64,000 nucleotides of DNA from Dryococelus australis (lineage: Eukaryota; Arthropoda; Insecta; Phasmatodea; Phasmatidae), in the NCBI GenBank assembly GCA_029891345.1, contig CM056999.1, positions 28,803,418 through 28,867,417 on the forward strand. The letters are read 5' to 3'. Every line of letters begins with the position of its first letter. Position 1 is the first letter of the stretch. Position numbers and translations under genes: made by a program. The notes under the pieces are model-generated. The model did no database searches. It was not told the origin of the DNA and was given only the letters and a program-made list of their open reading frames with translations. Positions 23,115 to 33,695 of this stretch are shown here, one piece after another.

Positions 23115-24190
23115 AATGCCATGGGCAACCACATGTCATATATAATAACAAAAAACATGCTAACGATATACACATGGGCTAAAAAAAGACAATGCCATTA
23201 ACAGCTAGCTAACATCTAGCCTATTCAGATAAGACTTTCAAAAAATTTGTCAGCAGAAAGGCGTCATATTTGTATCTTTATTGTGATTAAGAGCCATGTC
23301 TCGAAAATGTTAGCAGGCCAGAATAAATAAAATAATGGCAAGCTTAACGAAAAACAATGATGCTATATCAGAATCGAGCCAGAATATTATTATTGCCATG
23401 GGCAACATGTTGGCTGTGAGATATCATGCCAAAATAATTTGGGTTATATCCATCTGTTAAGCTAAAAAATACAGCACCCCATTGTATTTTTCTAACAACA
23501 AAAAAAAAGTCACCCAAAAAGGCATTATCCCGTAAATATCTTGCTAATGTCTTACATTTTCAAAACTCTTTCCAAATGTTTGTCGGCAAAGGACATCATA
23601 TTTGTATCATTGTTGTGATAAAGAGCCATGGCTCGATAATGTTAGCTGACAGAATAAATAATATAATAGAAAGCTTACCAAAAAAACTAAGATGCTATAT
23701 CAGAATCGGGCCACAATATTATTGTTGCTATTGGCGACATGTTGGCTGTGAGATATCATGACGACATAATGAGATCATATCAATCTGTATTCCAAAAAAA
23801 TAGAGTGGCCATTGTATTTCTTCTAATAGCAAACATACCATCACAAAAAGACATCATGTCTTTAAAAGCTTGCAAATATCATCCTATTTAAAACTCTTTC
23901 CAAAAGTATGTCGGCAAAAATACATAATATTTGTCGCTTCAATGTAATAAAGAGCCATGTCTCAAAAACGTTAGTGGGCCAGAATAAATAAGATAATGGC
24001 CTGCTTACTGAAAAAATAAAGAATATTATTTTTGCTATTGGTGACATGTTGACTGTGGATATCACACCGACATAATTTAGGTGATATCCATTTGTTATCC
24101 AAAAAAATACATTGGCTGTTGGCTTTTCCCTAACACAAACATACTGTCTTAAAAAAGACATCACGTCGTTGTCAGATGGCTATCTTCTAG
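23115..24190. repeat. 330-bp tandem repeat, about 3.3 copies
   Basis: 'gtcggcaaaggacatcatatttgtat' and variants recur at about 23251, 23582 and 23911 (periods 331 and 329). They are followed each time by 'taaagagccatgtctcgaaaatgtta', 'agaataaataa', 'ggcgacatgttggctgtgagatatcatg' and 'aaaaaatacagtggccattgtattt'. A partial unit starts at about 23115. Confidence 0.9.
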
Positions 24191-24338
24191 CATTGGAATG
24201 ACATTTGCCGACAGTACAGGTATCGGTCCGACAATTTTCTGACACTTTGCCGACAGGTTGTGTTAGCTGGGAATATATAGACTTGCATTTAAAGTTTCTA
24301 TGTTAGTATGTTATGTAGTACTATATAATTGTGTATAA

Positions 24339-25054
24339 ATGAAGATTATAAAACAATATGCACATCTGCTGGTAATTGCAAATACAAAAGAAAGTGTAAT
24401 TGAACAGAAACATGGTATTCTTTTACTATCAAATATTCTATGTATAATAATGGGTCCCTCTTCAGGTGCAAAAACTTTTGTTATTGTCGCTGTTGGAACA
24501 TCCAAATGGACTTAAATCTGAAGATGTATATGTGTTTTCAAAACATTACAACAAGAGAAATATCAACAATTAGCGACCATTTTGTTGTTAATTGAAGGAA
24601 TGCGATATTTCTGTTTTACAAATAAACAAGACATACTGCCTCCGAGTGAAGTATTGCAAAACTCCGTATTTATTTTTGACGATGTTTGGTGCGAAATGCA
24701 GGGTAACATAGAGCAATATTTTAGTTTTGTTGACATTCAAACATTGATTTTTTTATCTGTCATTATGCTACGCACATATAACAAAACATAATTTGCACTA
24801 TAATACAACTTTGGTAATTGTGTTTAAAATGGGAAATATGGATCTGCAGCATATTTATAATTTATCGTGTTTTAGGCTATATGAGTTTTACAAAGTTTAA
24901 CGATAAGTATTCTTACTGTTGGAAAGACTACTTTTTTTTAGTGATTATACCTATGCTTCCACTGTATAGAGGCAGATATAGTTCTGATTTTGACTGTTTT
25001 CTACTTCCAGGCAAAGAACTATGTGTAATTCAAAGTTTGGACATAGCGGTATAA
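24339..25054 (+). pseudogene. Viral-type genome-packaging ATPase (FtsK/HerA-like) relic
   Basis: Motor that pumps DNA into particles in related elements. The Walker A site is GPSSGAKT (24453-24476), with Ala in place of the Gly before the Lys. The Walker B site is VFIFDDVWCE (24663-24692). The end has YCWKDYFFLVI and GRYSSDFDCF, as in Polinton ATPases. The first segment starts at ATG 24339. A local frame slip makes stops at about 24513 and 24519, then the same frame is open 24582-24791; the last part is in another frame (24818-25054). It is the first gene of the plus arm, divergent from the PLA2-like gene across the insertion. Confidence 0.75.
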
Positions 25055-25280
25055 AGTGTAATGATTACAATAGCTATTTAACCAAAAATCCCAATGGTAA
25101 TTGTGACTTGAATGGACATATATTACATAATATGGGTATGGCTGTGAAAGAATGTGATGTGGTAAATAAATGTTACTTGAAAGATTTAAACACCAATATG
25201 CTAAATGTATTTAAATTGCAATCAAATTATATTCAAGAGAAATTAACAAAGTTAGTTTATAACATTATAATGTATTAAAA
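25055..25280 (+). pseudogene. Unassigned open segment after the ATPase
   Basis: An 85-codon frame (25021-25278) overlaps the end of the ATPase segment. It contains MAVKECDVVNKCYLKDLN and little else of note. It may be ATPase tail or start of the next gene. I do not recognise it. Confidence 0.25.
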
Positions 25281-25387
25281 ACACGAGTGTAATTGCAAAC
25301 ATTTTAACCAATATTCAAAATGATTCGCAGATTAATTAATTTAGAATAGAAGGACGTTTAAATGGTTTTAGTAAAGACTTCAATGAT

Positions 25388-26488
25388 ATGACAAGCATAA
25401 TTTTTTCAACACAACTTGCAGAAATGCAAGCTAATTTAAGAGATGTAATTACAGAAGTTGTAACCACTACTATTACAAAACTACTTGAAACACAAATTGA
25501 ACAAATAATGCTATACATAACTGATGAATTGACAAATAAAAAAATTTGGTTAGATCTGAGAAAACAAAATAATGATTTGGAAACACAAATAAATTATTTT
25601 ATTTATGATCTGAGAACTAAGACTATAACTTAATTAGATGTTTGAAGTAAAATCAATAAGATTGAAAAAGCCCTGACTGTTCGACCTACTGCAAAGTTAA
25701 AAAAACTAATGGCTTAATTCATATATAAAAAGTTAGGGTTTGATTTAATATAATCAAATCATATCTACATCTGTTTCGGAATTATATAACATTATATCTG
25801 CTGTGAAGGAGAAATTTATACGAGCTAAGCAAGCCCAAATGGAATGGGACATTTTAAACTAAGAAATATTTAAACATGTTATGAGTAGAATGGATACATT
25901 ACATTCTTTGTTGAATAAACCTAAAGAAGCAGCTTTGGAAATTAAATTGGAAGAAACTTTAAGAAAGAAAAAGTAAACCATTTCTCATTTCAGATTTCGT
26001 TATTTAGCTTTAAATGATACTTCACCTATGCACGATACATTTGGTGTTTATCGATATCAAAATGTCTGGTTCCTTGGAGATTCAGTAATAACATTTTTGC
26101 CTAATAATAAAATTAAAATTGGTGATTATGTAATTGATATGAGCCAACAATTGTTTGAATTATTGCTTAAAACTTTCCAAATGGATATTTCGACTCCAAA
26201 TTGAAGAATTATATAGAACTTGTTCGTTGTACAAACAATAATAACAGTTTAGGAGATGAAAACCATCCGAAGCTACATTTAATAGGAGATATAGTTGGAA
26301 ATGAAATATATAAAGATGAAATTGACATCCGGTTTTCACCTATATATTGGAACAATCCTAATGAATTGGTCTATAGACTAAAACTTATCATAGCTTCGAG
26401 TAAATCAGAAAATAATTCACATAAGAACGAAATTGTTTGTATTTTTGAAGAGCTGAAAAAAGACGGTTATATTACCAATGAAATTTAG
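25388..26488 (+). pseudogene. DUF8207-type Polinton protein relic
   Basis: The N-terminal 25388-25633 segment is predicted helical and coiled (MQANLRDVITEVVTTTITK...). The middle (25800-25975) is Lys/Glu-rich helical (VKEKFIRAKQAQMEW, a stop, LLNKPKEAALEIKLEE). Then 26000-26190 contains DTFGVYRYQNVWFLGDSVI and IKIGDYVIDMSQQLFELLL, the signature of the DUF8207 family that accompanies insect Polintons. The 26201-26488 frame ends KNEIVCIFEELKKDGYI, the usual C-terminus. Stops occur at about 25636, 25860 and 25975, and there is a frameshift near 26195. The role of the family is unknown to me; it usually lies next to the integrase, as here. Confidence 0.6.
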
Positions 26489-27415
26489 TGATATTTCAGA
26501 AGAGCTTCTTCCCCCTGCAATGATAAGATATCCCAAAATAAGAGTTATTACTAAATGGATATATTATATTTTTAAAACCAATTTTTTTAACATGTCATTG
26601 CTTTCCAAATTCAATAAAGGATACAAGTATATTTTAACTATAATAGATGCTTATTCCAAATATGGTTGGGGTATTCATTTGGAAAACAAAACTGGGAAAC
26701 ATGTTCGCGATGCAATGAAAATTGTTTTGAAAGAGAGAAAGCCAAATTTGTTCCAAACCGATAGAGAATCTGAATGTTTTTCTGTGCGATTCCAGATACT
26801 AATGACAGATTACAGTATTAATCACTACACAGCATATTCGGAACTTAAAGCAAGTGTTGTGAAGTGATACAACTAATTGATTAAGGAGTTAACATATAAA
26901 CATTTGATGTTGAAAGGGACCTACAAATGGGTTAACGTTTAGTCTGAAGTAACGAAATTTTATATTTCCAGATATCATAGAACTATCAAGAAGAGGCCCG
27001 AAGAATTTACGGATAATAGTCAAAGGAAAAGCATTTATAATAATGTTTAAGTCATCGATGAGAGAAAACAATTTCAAAGTTGGCCTATATAAATGTGTGT
27101 GTGTGTATCTCGAAGCAGAAAGGAATCATTAAGAAAACATTTACAGTTAATTGGTGTTGTTAAATATTTAAAATTATTGCAATTAGACAAACACATCAAA
27201 GAGTGTATTACATAGAAACGTATGATGGATAGCCCATAAAAGGTGGTTTTTACAAACATGAACTGAAAAAGTTACTTCTCCAAATGAATATTTTAATGAT
27301 AAGATAATTCAAAGGATAAAAGATATGTCATTGGTTCGATGGAGGAGTTTCTCAAAAGCACACAACGCCTGGGTTAAGTATCAAGATGTTAAAACATTGT
27401 AATTCAATGTTTGTA
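26478..27415 (+). pseudogene. Polinton retroviral-type (rve) integrase relic
   Basis: DDE integrase that would insert the element. The core is open 26478-26867: FNMSLLSKFNKGYKYILTI, DAYSKYGWGIHLENKTGKHV, FQTDRESECF and HYTAYSELKASVV. Of the three catalytic acids, the first is Asn (in TNFFNMS), the second Asp survives (FQTD), and the Glu expected after KASVV is Lys followed by a stop. The C-terminal barrel continues with many stops (26870-27400), including FYKHELKKV (about 27250). G-to-A changes explain both catalytic losses. It is the last gene of the plus arm. Confidence 0.8.
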
Positions 27416-28679
27416 AAATTATGATAGTAAATAAAAGATGTTAAATCATACTTGATGTCTTATTTTATTTAATAAACCTCTGACTGGGGTTTGGATGTGT
27501 AATCAATCCACTTGTTGATTGGATTATTTTTTCATTAGGTTAATGTTTCAGCGATAATAGAATGTGCTTAAATCCTTATAATTACACATTTATTTTAAAA
27601 TATCATTTAAAATATTCCCAAATTATTTCTTAACTTAGATTTTCTTTCTCTAAAAAAATCTATGTAGGAAGATTGTAATGTTTTCCATAACTCATGTCTA
27701 TTACAAAGCAAAAGGAATTTTGATCCTCCGTTTACAATTGGATAGAATGATGTAGAGAAAGGATAGAAGAGTGAGATATGACTAAATATAAGTCAATGTT
27801 CATTGTGTGTTCCTAACATCGCTTTTATATAGTTTATCTTAAAAATCCAGAATGGTTTTAGACCAGCATACACACAAACTTTGGTTTCACTATTCAGAAA
27901 GAAATGTTATAATTTCATTTCTTTCATATCATTAATTTCGGTAATAATAATGATGAAAGAAATTAAATTACTTTTCGGAAAACTTAATCAAATATTTATA
28001 AAACTTTTAACTTTGCTATGTGGTATTTTGTGTAAGATGGGTACAAAAAATTATTTACTATGATAGCGAATTTATTCGGAAGCAATAAAAATAATGTCCA
28101 TAAATAGTGCTATTACTTTCAATCAAGTTATTAATCTTAAGGTGATATGTTTTTTCAGCTAAATTTTTTAACTATTTATTTGATGGAAATAAACATTTAA
28201 ATACTCGAGACTCGAAATGCGAGAATTATTCAAACATCCCCTTGCACAAAGATTTGAAGGCTGCTGACCTGCTCCAGGTATTGCGTGTCGGGGGAAAAGG
28301 CCAGATGATTTAGGGGGGATAAATACTCCTATCATGGAACCGTACAGGGCAGATTTTCGGGTGAGTCCACAATTCATGGGTAAAGAGTAGTTTTGCAAAC
28401 ATTTCACTGCCTCTGGTGAGTTCAAAATTCGCTTGTCCGAGGGAAGGTAGGAAGTCAAGCAGCTATCCTTGATGTGGACAAAGATACCTTCTGAAATGTG
28501 TAGCCGAAGACATCTCTCATCTTGGAAAACAAGCCCTCTGGAATAGGTTGGCATATGGGGAGAGAGTGCGACTTTATAGTAGTCTGGTAGGGAAAGAGGC
28601 TATGTCATTCATAAACAGGATATTTTTATTGATTTGTGAAGTAATTTCAACTCCCCCGTAAGCTCCACGTCTCATTCAT
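27416..28679. other. No firm gene; 128-codon minus-strand frame
   Basis: Mostly AT-rich. The minus-strand frame 28168-28554 (128 codons) is longer than expected by chance in this composition, and this part is less AT-rich, but I see no domain in it and no known motif. It may be a repeat fragment. Inverted words 'ccacttgttgattgg' near 27510 could mark the outer end of the Polinton, without proof. Confidence 0.3.
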
Positions 28680-29365
28680 TGACTAACCTTCCAGATGGAC
28701 AGACGTGCTTTGGAAGAGCTGCTTGTGGGATTTCATTTAATTAAAAAAATAGAATAGCTGGGTCCCATAATTTGTTTAGTGACTGTCATGTACTTGTCTC
28801 TGTTAGCCGTTTAATTTATTTCGAAAAATTTGTTTGTATATTCGTTCATTTCTGAGTTTTTCAGCTCAGTCTATAATCAAACACAGGCCGACGCACACAC
28901 AGGTTGTGTTTGCTCTCAACACCTCGTTCAGCTTATTAGTCAACGTAAAAGGTATATCCAAGTCAGTGCTGCAGCAACCTCCCGAGCGAATGAATGTATA
29001 CTAAATTCACTGACTGTTGAATGCTTTCTTTTTTATGTGGGTTAATATATTAATTTCTTTTTTAATAATCATTGTTTAACATATGGATTCCGTTTCAGAA
29101 TTTCCTCTAGGAGTGTTAACAACACGGTTCCCTAAGCTGTTATTGTGGTAGGTCGCCTGCCAAGCGGCGATTGAAACAACTTATAGGAGTCCGTACATAC
29201 TATACTAATATAATTCAGTCACCAGTCTCGCAGCTGGACACATGTGTTTTGGGAGAGGTGCTTGTGTGAGTACATATGTTTAAAAAACAGGATAGCTCGG
29301 TTCTGTAATTACTTTAGTGTTAGTCAGTACTTGTGTTCGTTAGTCGCTTAAATTGTGTATTATTA
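28680..29365 (+). repeat. Direct repeats of about 140 bp, 533 bp apart
   Basis: 28690-28830 and 29225-29360 align: 'agatggacagacgtgctttggaagagctgcttgtg' against 'agctggacacatgtgttttgggagaggtgcttgtg', then 'aatagctgggtcccataatttgtttagtgactgtcatgtacttgt' against 'gatagctcggttctgtaattactttagtgttagtcagtacttgt'. They could be short LTRs of a tiny remnant, or an old tandem duplication. The sequence between has no recognisable gene. Confidence 0.75.
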
Positions 29366-30084
29366 GGGAAATTTCTGTTTTACTGTAGATTGTTAATAAA
29401 TTTTATACTGAAGACTCATGTAGTTGTGTTCGTTTTACTTCTCTCTCGTGTTATTTATATTCATAGGTAGAACACTCCGAAGTTTCTCCAGTGTGTTAAA
29501 TACATTTTGCTTTCTCTTTCTCTTTAATTACTATTACCAAAATATCGCCTATCTCCGAACACAATATGCGAGCAATATCACTACTAAACCCAAAAAGAAT
29601 GAACACTTATGTCTTCTTGCTCAAAACTCACTACATGCATACCCTTTCCCCAATACGTCGCACTTCAGTCGAGTGCCAGGTGAGGATGTACCAGAGCCAC
29701 TTCTTACCACCCCCCCCCCCCCCCCAAAAAAAGAAAATAAATAACTATAAATGCACAGACAAAATTCCATCAAAGAAATTTGATCAAACTTTTTCATCAA
29801 ACTAAGTTGATCACATTTATTTGGTCGATTAAGAATTAATCCCATCGGATTAAAAAATATATATATATTGGATTAAAATCGTACTAAGGATTTACCTTGC
29901 AATAAATTTGATAAACCCTTTCAATCAACTTGATATCAAAGGGTTAGTCCGATTAATCAAAGTGAAGTGAAATCACCACCCCCTTACTACTTATACGTTA
30001 TATATCGCGACAAATGTGATGTGTAATGTAATATTGTCCGATAAACTATAAGAACAATGTTATATTGAATAAAGACGGCAGACG
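29366..30084. other. No gene; C16A7 tract at 29710-29732
   Basis: An AT-rich stretch with a homopolymer junction of 16 C then 7 A. Near 29770-29960 are several 'gatcaaactt/aagttgatc'-like inverted words. Nothing coding is supportable. Confidence 0.5.
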
Positions 30085-30451
30085 TTTGTGGCAGTATTTG
30101 ACCATGAAAAATTATTTTCGCACGAGGGTTTTTATGTAATTCACAAAGTCAATAAACTAATCATGTACAAATTTTGTAACGTAAGAATAGAATGGGCTAG
30201 AAAGGACACTTGTCTAAAGCGCGTCCAGGGAAGTGCTACTCATAAAACTTTAGCGATGGAAGCGAAACAATTTCGGAGTGCATCTTAGTCTGTGTAAAAC
30301 GTCAAATTTCGCTTACCGATCTTGTTTCCCGGTCGAAAACGCGAAAGTTGGAAAACCAGAATTTTGTTTGTCAAGAACCCGTTCATTCATGGAAGCTAAC
30401 ATTCCATTGGAAAAAGTTGATCATCTGGAGTTACGGGAGTGGAAGAATTAG
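30085..30451 (+). pseudogene. hAT (DUF4371-type) transposase, N-terminal fragment
   Basis: CNVRIEWARKDTC...GSATHK (about 30175-30245) matches the BED/CGGBP1-like finger at the start of this hAT family, with one expected Cys and one His missing. In another frame, MEANIPLEKVDHLELREWKN (30389-30448) matches the linker before the catalytic domain, ending at a stop. The rest of the same gene resumes at 35845 on the same strand, 5.4 kb away. The fragment is therefore the 5' part of an hAT gene split by an insertion, or less likely by an intron. Confidence 0.65.
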
Positions 30452-31059
30452 TACATTCTAGGTATTAAAAAAGTTTGTATAAATCCTTAATTGGAATAAA
30501 TCCAGAACCAATGACAATTTTTGTATTACCTAACCTCTAAAATAGTTTTCATAAAAAAGCTACCTTTTAACCAACCTATGTTGGAATTAGGCCTATAAGA
30601 TTCCCGACTGCCTTATCTGACAGTTTCACTTTTATAGACCTGACAAATTAAATAGCTACCCAAAATAAATGCGTTCAAATGTTTACATATGACATAATTA
30701 ATTTCAGTTCTGGAATATAATTTCTTTTTGCGAAAACTTTAGTTTCAAAAATATGTTAAACCTGCTGAAGGAAAGGAATTAATTGCTGACACACATGCTA
30801 TGATTTTGTCGTTGGAAGGTAATTTCCCATTTTATTGATTGAAAAAAAAAAGTGAAATTAAACATAACTAAAACCTGCACAAGCCTATAATTTATTTTTA
30901 AATAAATATTTTGGCATAAAATTTAAAAAAAAATTTAACAAATTGCAATGGTGTCTTCTCCACATTCACTTGAACACAGTATGAACATTCATGCTGAAAA
31001 TATTATTTCGCTACATGATTATAAAAATTAAATGACAAGACTGGAAGTGTCCTATTAGT
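30452..31059. other. AT-rich sequence between hAT fragment and left arm
   Basis: No gene. It belongs either to the inserted element (outer flank of the left arm) or to a deletion-scarred part of the hAT gene; I could not decide. Confidence 0.4.
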
Positions 31060-31862
31060 AATGGGATGGCTGGATCAGGGCTTTGACCTTGATATAAAAA
31101 TTTTCCCATTTTTCATCAAAAAATCGCTCATTTTCTCCAAAAATCCTACTTTTTAGACCAAAAAAGTTTTATAATTTCCCTTTTTTCCCTACAAATTACC
31201 GTTTTTCCCAAAAAAAATTCCCGTATTTCCCTTTAAAATGTTAGAAGCTCCTAACGTGCAAAAACCAAGCCCAAAATCCAATTTCAGCAAATTTCTAGGT
31301 GCAGGGGGAGGGGGTCTTCGATTCATACTTCTAGCCTACATCAATTAAATAGAATAATTTTTAATAATTTATTTTTACATTTAAATATATTTTTATACTT
31401 AAAAAATTTAAAGGTGTAAGTATTAAGTCTTATATATCAGCATACTCGTATCTTCAAAGCCCATACGATCGTGATGTTATACCATCGTTCTGTCTCGATA
31501 TCCATGCTCTATCAATCTGTGCTGTCTCTCTCTTTCACTCTTGTCTCTCTTTGTTTCCCTCATTCCATCTCTTTCTCTCCTTCTCTTTTGACTCTCTTTC
31601 TTTCTGTATTTCGTTTCTCTGTTGTCTCTCTATCAGTCCAAAGATTTTCTTGGAATCCTCCCATTTTTTGTTGTTTCGTTTCTCTTTCTCTTTTTTCGTT
31701 CCGTATTTCCTTTCTCTCTTGCCTCTCTCATTCGTCCGACCCAATTACTCACACTTGTTCGATTAGTCACATTTGCTGCACTGATAACTTACACTTGTTC
31801 CGCTCCACCGTCTACATAGTTCCTTCATTGCCTGTTACGGCACGCGAATCGTCAGTGTGTTT
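31060..31862 (+). repeat. Left arm of a long inverted repeat
   Basis: Reverse-complements the right arm at 34885-35835. The outer 200 bases are 'tttccc/gggaaa' words; then a G-rich 'gcagggggagggggtcttcg', a 'gatatataa' segment, and a long pyrimidine-rich run of 'ctctctttctc' (31520-31740). The arm closes with 'gttcc(g)ctccaccgtctacatagttccttca' and 'cgtcagtgtgt'. The 154-codon frame at 31471-31935 is a product of the pyrimidine run, with a twin on the other arm. Confidence 0.85.
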
Positions 31863-32667
31863 TCCATCAATCATTTCCCAATCATTGAGTTGTCACATTA
31901 TTGCAGGTGGCCAATCACGCGAGGAAGAGGGATAGAGGAGGAAGGAGAGGGAGGAGGAGGCACTGATTGATAGAAAACAATATTTTAAATAATTTCTTTA
32001 GAATTATGTTGAAAGTTCAACGTCAAATGTCACCAGGGTCAAGGTCAAAGGTCACCAGGGTCCAAATGGTGGTTGGGTGAATTTACAACATGGTGGCTGG
32101 TATCAATCGATTATGTTGTTGACAGATTGTAAGTTTCTTTATATGTGCTGGCCTTGAATGTATGATTGCTCGGGTAGACGTGACGGTGTCTGACTTTCTA
32201 TTTGGCTATATTGGATTTTAAATATAATTCTGTTTGAGCCGACTGTTAATTTGTAGGTGTAAGTTGAATGTTACTCGAAGGCTGATTGGTCGCAGTCTGC
32301 TTGAAGTGTATTTCTGATGGTTGGACATGTTAAATTTTCTCAAGTGGCTGAAATAATTTTAAGGCACACTTCAGTGAATAGTATTTGGTATGGGCTGGTC
32401 AGCGTATTTTCACTAGTGTCAGTAGGCATGATGGATGGTATGAGAAGAAGTAGATTAGTAACTGGTATGGGGCTGTATGTTTACTTCGTATGGTCTATGT
32501 GGACGAATGGTTGAGGTACGCTAGAGTTAACGTAGGTGGAACACTGAATGTTAAGGTGCCTGCTCGCGAGAATATAAGTAGCCAGATTTCAGTTAGGAAG
32601 CTTAGTTCGACAGTGGCAGTTGTGAAAGACACTTCGTCTCAACTCATGTAAGCAACTGGAATATATT
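31863..32667. other. Inner flank with an AAGGTCA repeat block
   Basis: 32010-32110 is a diverged copy of the block at 3535-3672 ('gggtcaaggtcaaaggtcaccagggtccaaatggtgg...tacaacatggtggctgg'), with one exact TCAAGGTCA. The rest is unassigned. Confidence 0.6.
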
Positions 32668-33110
32668 ATGGAGCGAATGGTTGTTGGTCCATCAACGCCT
32701 GAGGTTGGCACAGTGCTATCGGTCTCTTCGGATGGGACACCTGCAGCAGCACCATCGACTTCTTCAGGAGTGACACCAACAGCGTCAACGACTTCTTCGG
32801 ATGGATCACATACAGCCAGTGCTGCCATCAACGACTTCGCCAAGGTTTCGTTGCTGTTACTGTAACAAGATATTTGCCTACAGCCAAAGTGTAAGATAAC
32901 ATAAAATAACTTCTTGTGTGAAGAGATCTTCCTGTGCTATGCAGCAATACATAAAGTGCAATCATCTGTTCAAACGGGGTGAAAAGTTGAAGAGACATAG
33001 CAGGAACTGTAGAGGCCGAGTTTCAGCAGCTAAGAAACGATCTGTACTAGCTGTTGGTGAAACCACATAGAACGGATTCTACCTGAAACAATCATCATTC
33101 ATGGTTACTC
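32668..33110 (+). pseudogene. Broken zinc-finger gene, copy 2, N-terminal part
   Basis: MERMVVGPSTPEVGTV opens a Ser/Thr/Ala/Pro-rich low-complexity stretch with decapeptide-like repeats of SSDGT/SGVTP (32668-32830). A frame change then leads to PRFRCCYCNKIFAYSQSVR, a stop, HK (about 32837-32900), a finger of C-x2-C-x12-H form broken by the stop. A second finger-like CNHLFKRGEKLKRHSRNC lies at about 32960-33020. Window-start copy 1 shows the same order. In intact relatives such fingers would bind nucleic acid. Introns may separate the blocks. Confidence 0.5.
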
Positions 33111-33119
33111 TAAAGGGTT

Positions 33120-33484
33120 ATGTGATTGAAAATAACTTTGTAGGTACGAAATACATATGTACATACCTGAACCATATTAAGCAAAGGATAATCAATCAAT
33201 AACAAGAAGAAGTTGAAGAAGGCCCCATAAAACACAATGTTTGGCTGGAGCGAACCTACGAAAAGACTCAGCCTTTGGATGAAGCCATCAGTCACCGAGC
33301 ATTCAAGACTGCGAATCAAGCACTGTACAATGTTAAAAGTATTCCAGATTCTGTAGAGGCCTTGAAAGAAAAACTTTCTCGTGAAGAAGAAGAATATATA
33401 GCCAAGGATTCTGGTTGGAAGCTTGCTAGTATACACTGCCTTGAACTGCGTATGCGCAGATTATATTCCCTATGTGAAAAGTGA
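33120..33484 (+). pseudogene. Broken zinc-finger gene, copy 2, conserved acidic domain
   Basis: HNVWLERTYEKTQPLDEAI leads into the open frame 33275-33484: SHRAFKTANQALYNV, then ALKEKLSREEEEYIAKDSGW and a short Leu/Arg-rich end. The 'RAFK...Y...L..EEEEY...SGW.L' pattern is one I associate with the region preceding B-type DNA polymerase in arthropod transposon proteins. This is recollection, not a search, and no polymerase motif follows. Copy 1 matches through RAFN and the acidic part. Confidence 0.45.
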
Positions 33485-33539
33485 GCATGCTGGAAGTTTC
33501 ATTATCAGCGTAATCGACAACTTCGTTCGTGGTTCCTGC

Positions 33540-33695
33540 TCCTTCCAACATGTCGACAGCCGTACCATCTGGACCTACTTGTGTATCATCTACAGAACTC
33601 TCAGTGGCTAATCGGTGTCGCTTTTGCTGCAAGGACTTTTTCTTCAAGCTTACTGCACGACGATATGAAGTTTAAAAGTGCTGGAATAGTCGGCT
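33540..33695 (+). pseudogene. Third zinc-finger fragment of the same family
   Basis: STAVPSGPTC...SSTELSVANRCRFCCKDFFFKLTARRYEV has the same layout as the start of copies 1 and 2: a Ser/Thr/Pro-rich lead, then C-x2-C-x12 with Tyr where His is expected. It begins about 60 bases after the acidic domain of copy 2, so it may be a tandem duplicate of the first exon. Confidence 0.35.

Larger units (their letters stand above)
22470..24272. mobile_element. Unrelated insertion between the Polinton arms
   Basis: The sequence between the two divergent gene arms is non-coding and more repetitive than its flanks. It begins with a GC-richer block (22500-22730) holding two inexact 33-bp units of 'agctggatggtggcaagatgctggg', continues through a tRNA-like stretch, and ends with 330-bp tandem units. 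The right end reads 'tttgccgacaggttgtgttagctggg'; the left has 'cctaacaaacatg' and 'agccgacaa', a weak inverted similarity. It is probably one or more non-autonomous elements inserted into the promoter region of the Polinton. Confidence 0.45.
18843..27415. mobile_element. Polinton/Maverick (adintovirus-like) remains
   Basis: Two divergent gene arms surround a centre at about 22.5-24.3 kb. The minus arm has phospholipase A2-like, protease, penton-like, major capsid-like and Cys-rich genes. The plus arm has packaging ATPase, DUF8207-like protein and integrase. Together, capsid genes, adenain-type protease, packaging ATPase and retroviral-type integrase are diagnostic of Polintons and related adintoviruses. 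Every gene carries stops or frameshifts. I found no B-type DNA polymerase and no clear terminal inverted repeats, so the outer limits given are those of the recognisable genes. Confidence 0.85.

Noticed and set aside
28168-28554. 128-codon minus-strand frame as a gene
   Set aside because: No recognisable domain or family; kept only as a note in the spacer entry.
31471-31935. 154-codon plus-strand open frame
   Set aside because: It is translated pyrimidine repeat (Ser/Phe/Leu) within the left inverted arm; the right arm gives a similar frame on the other strand.
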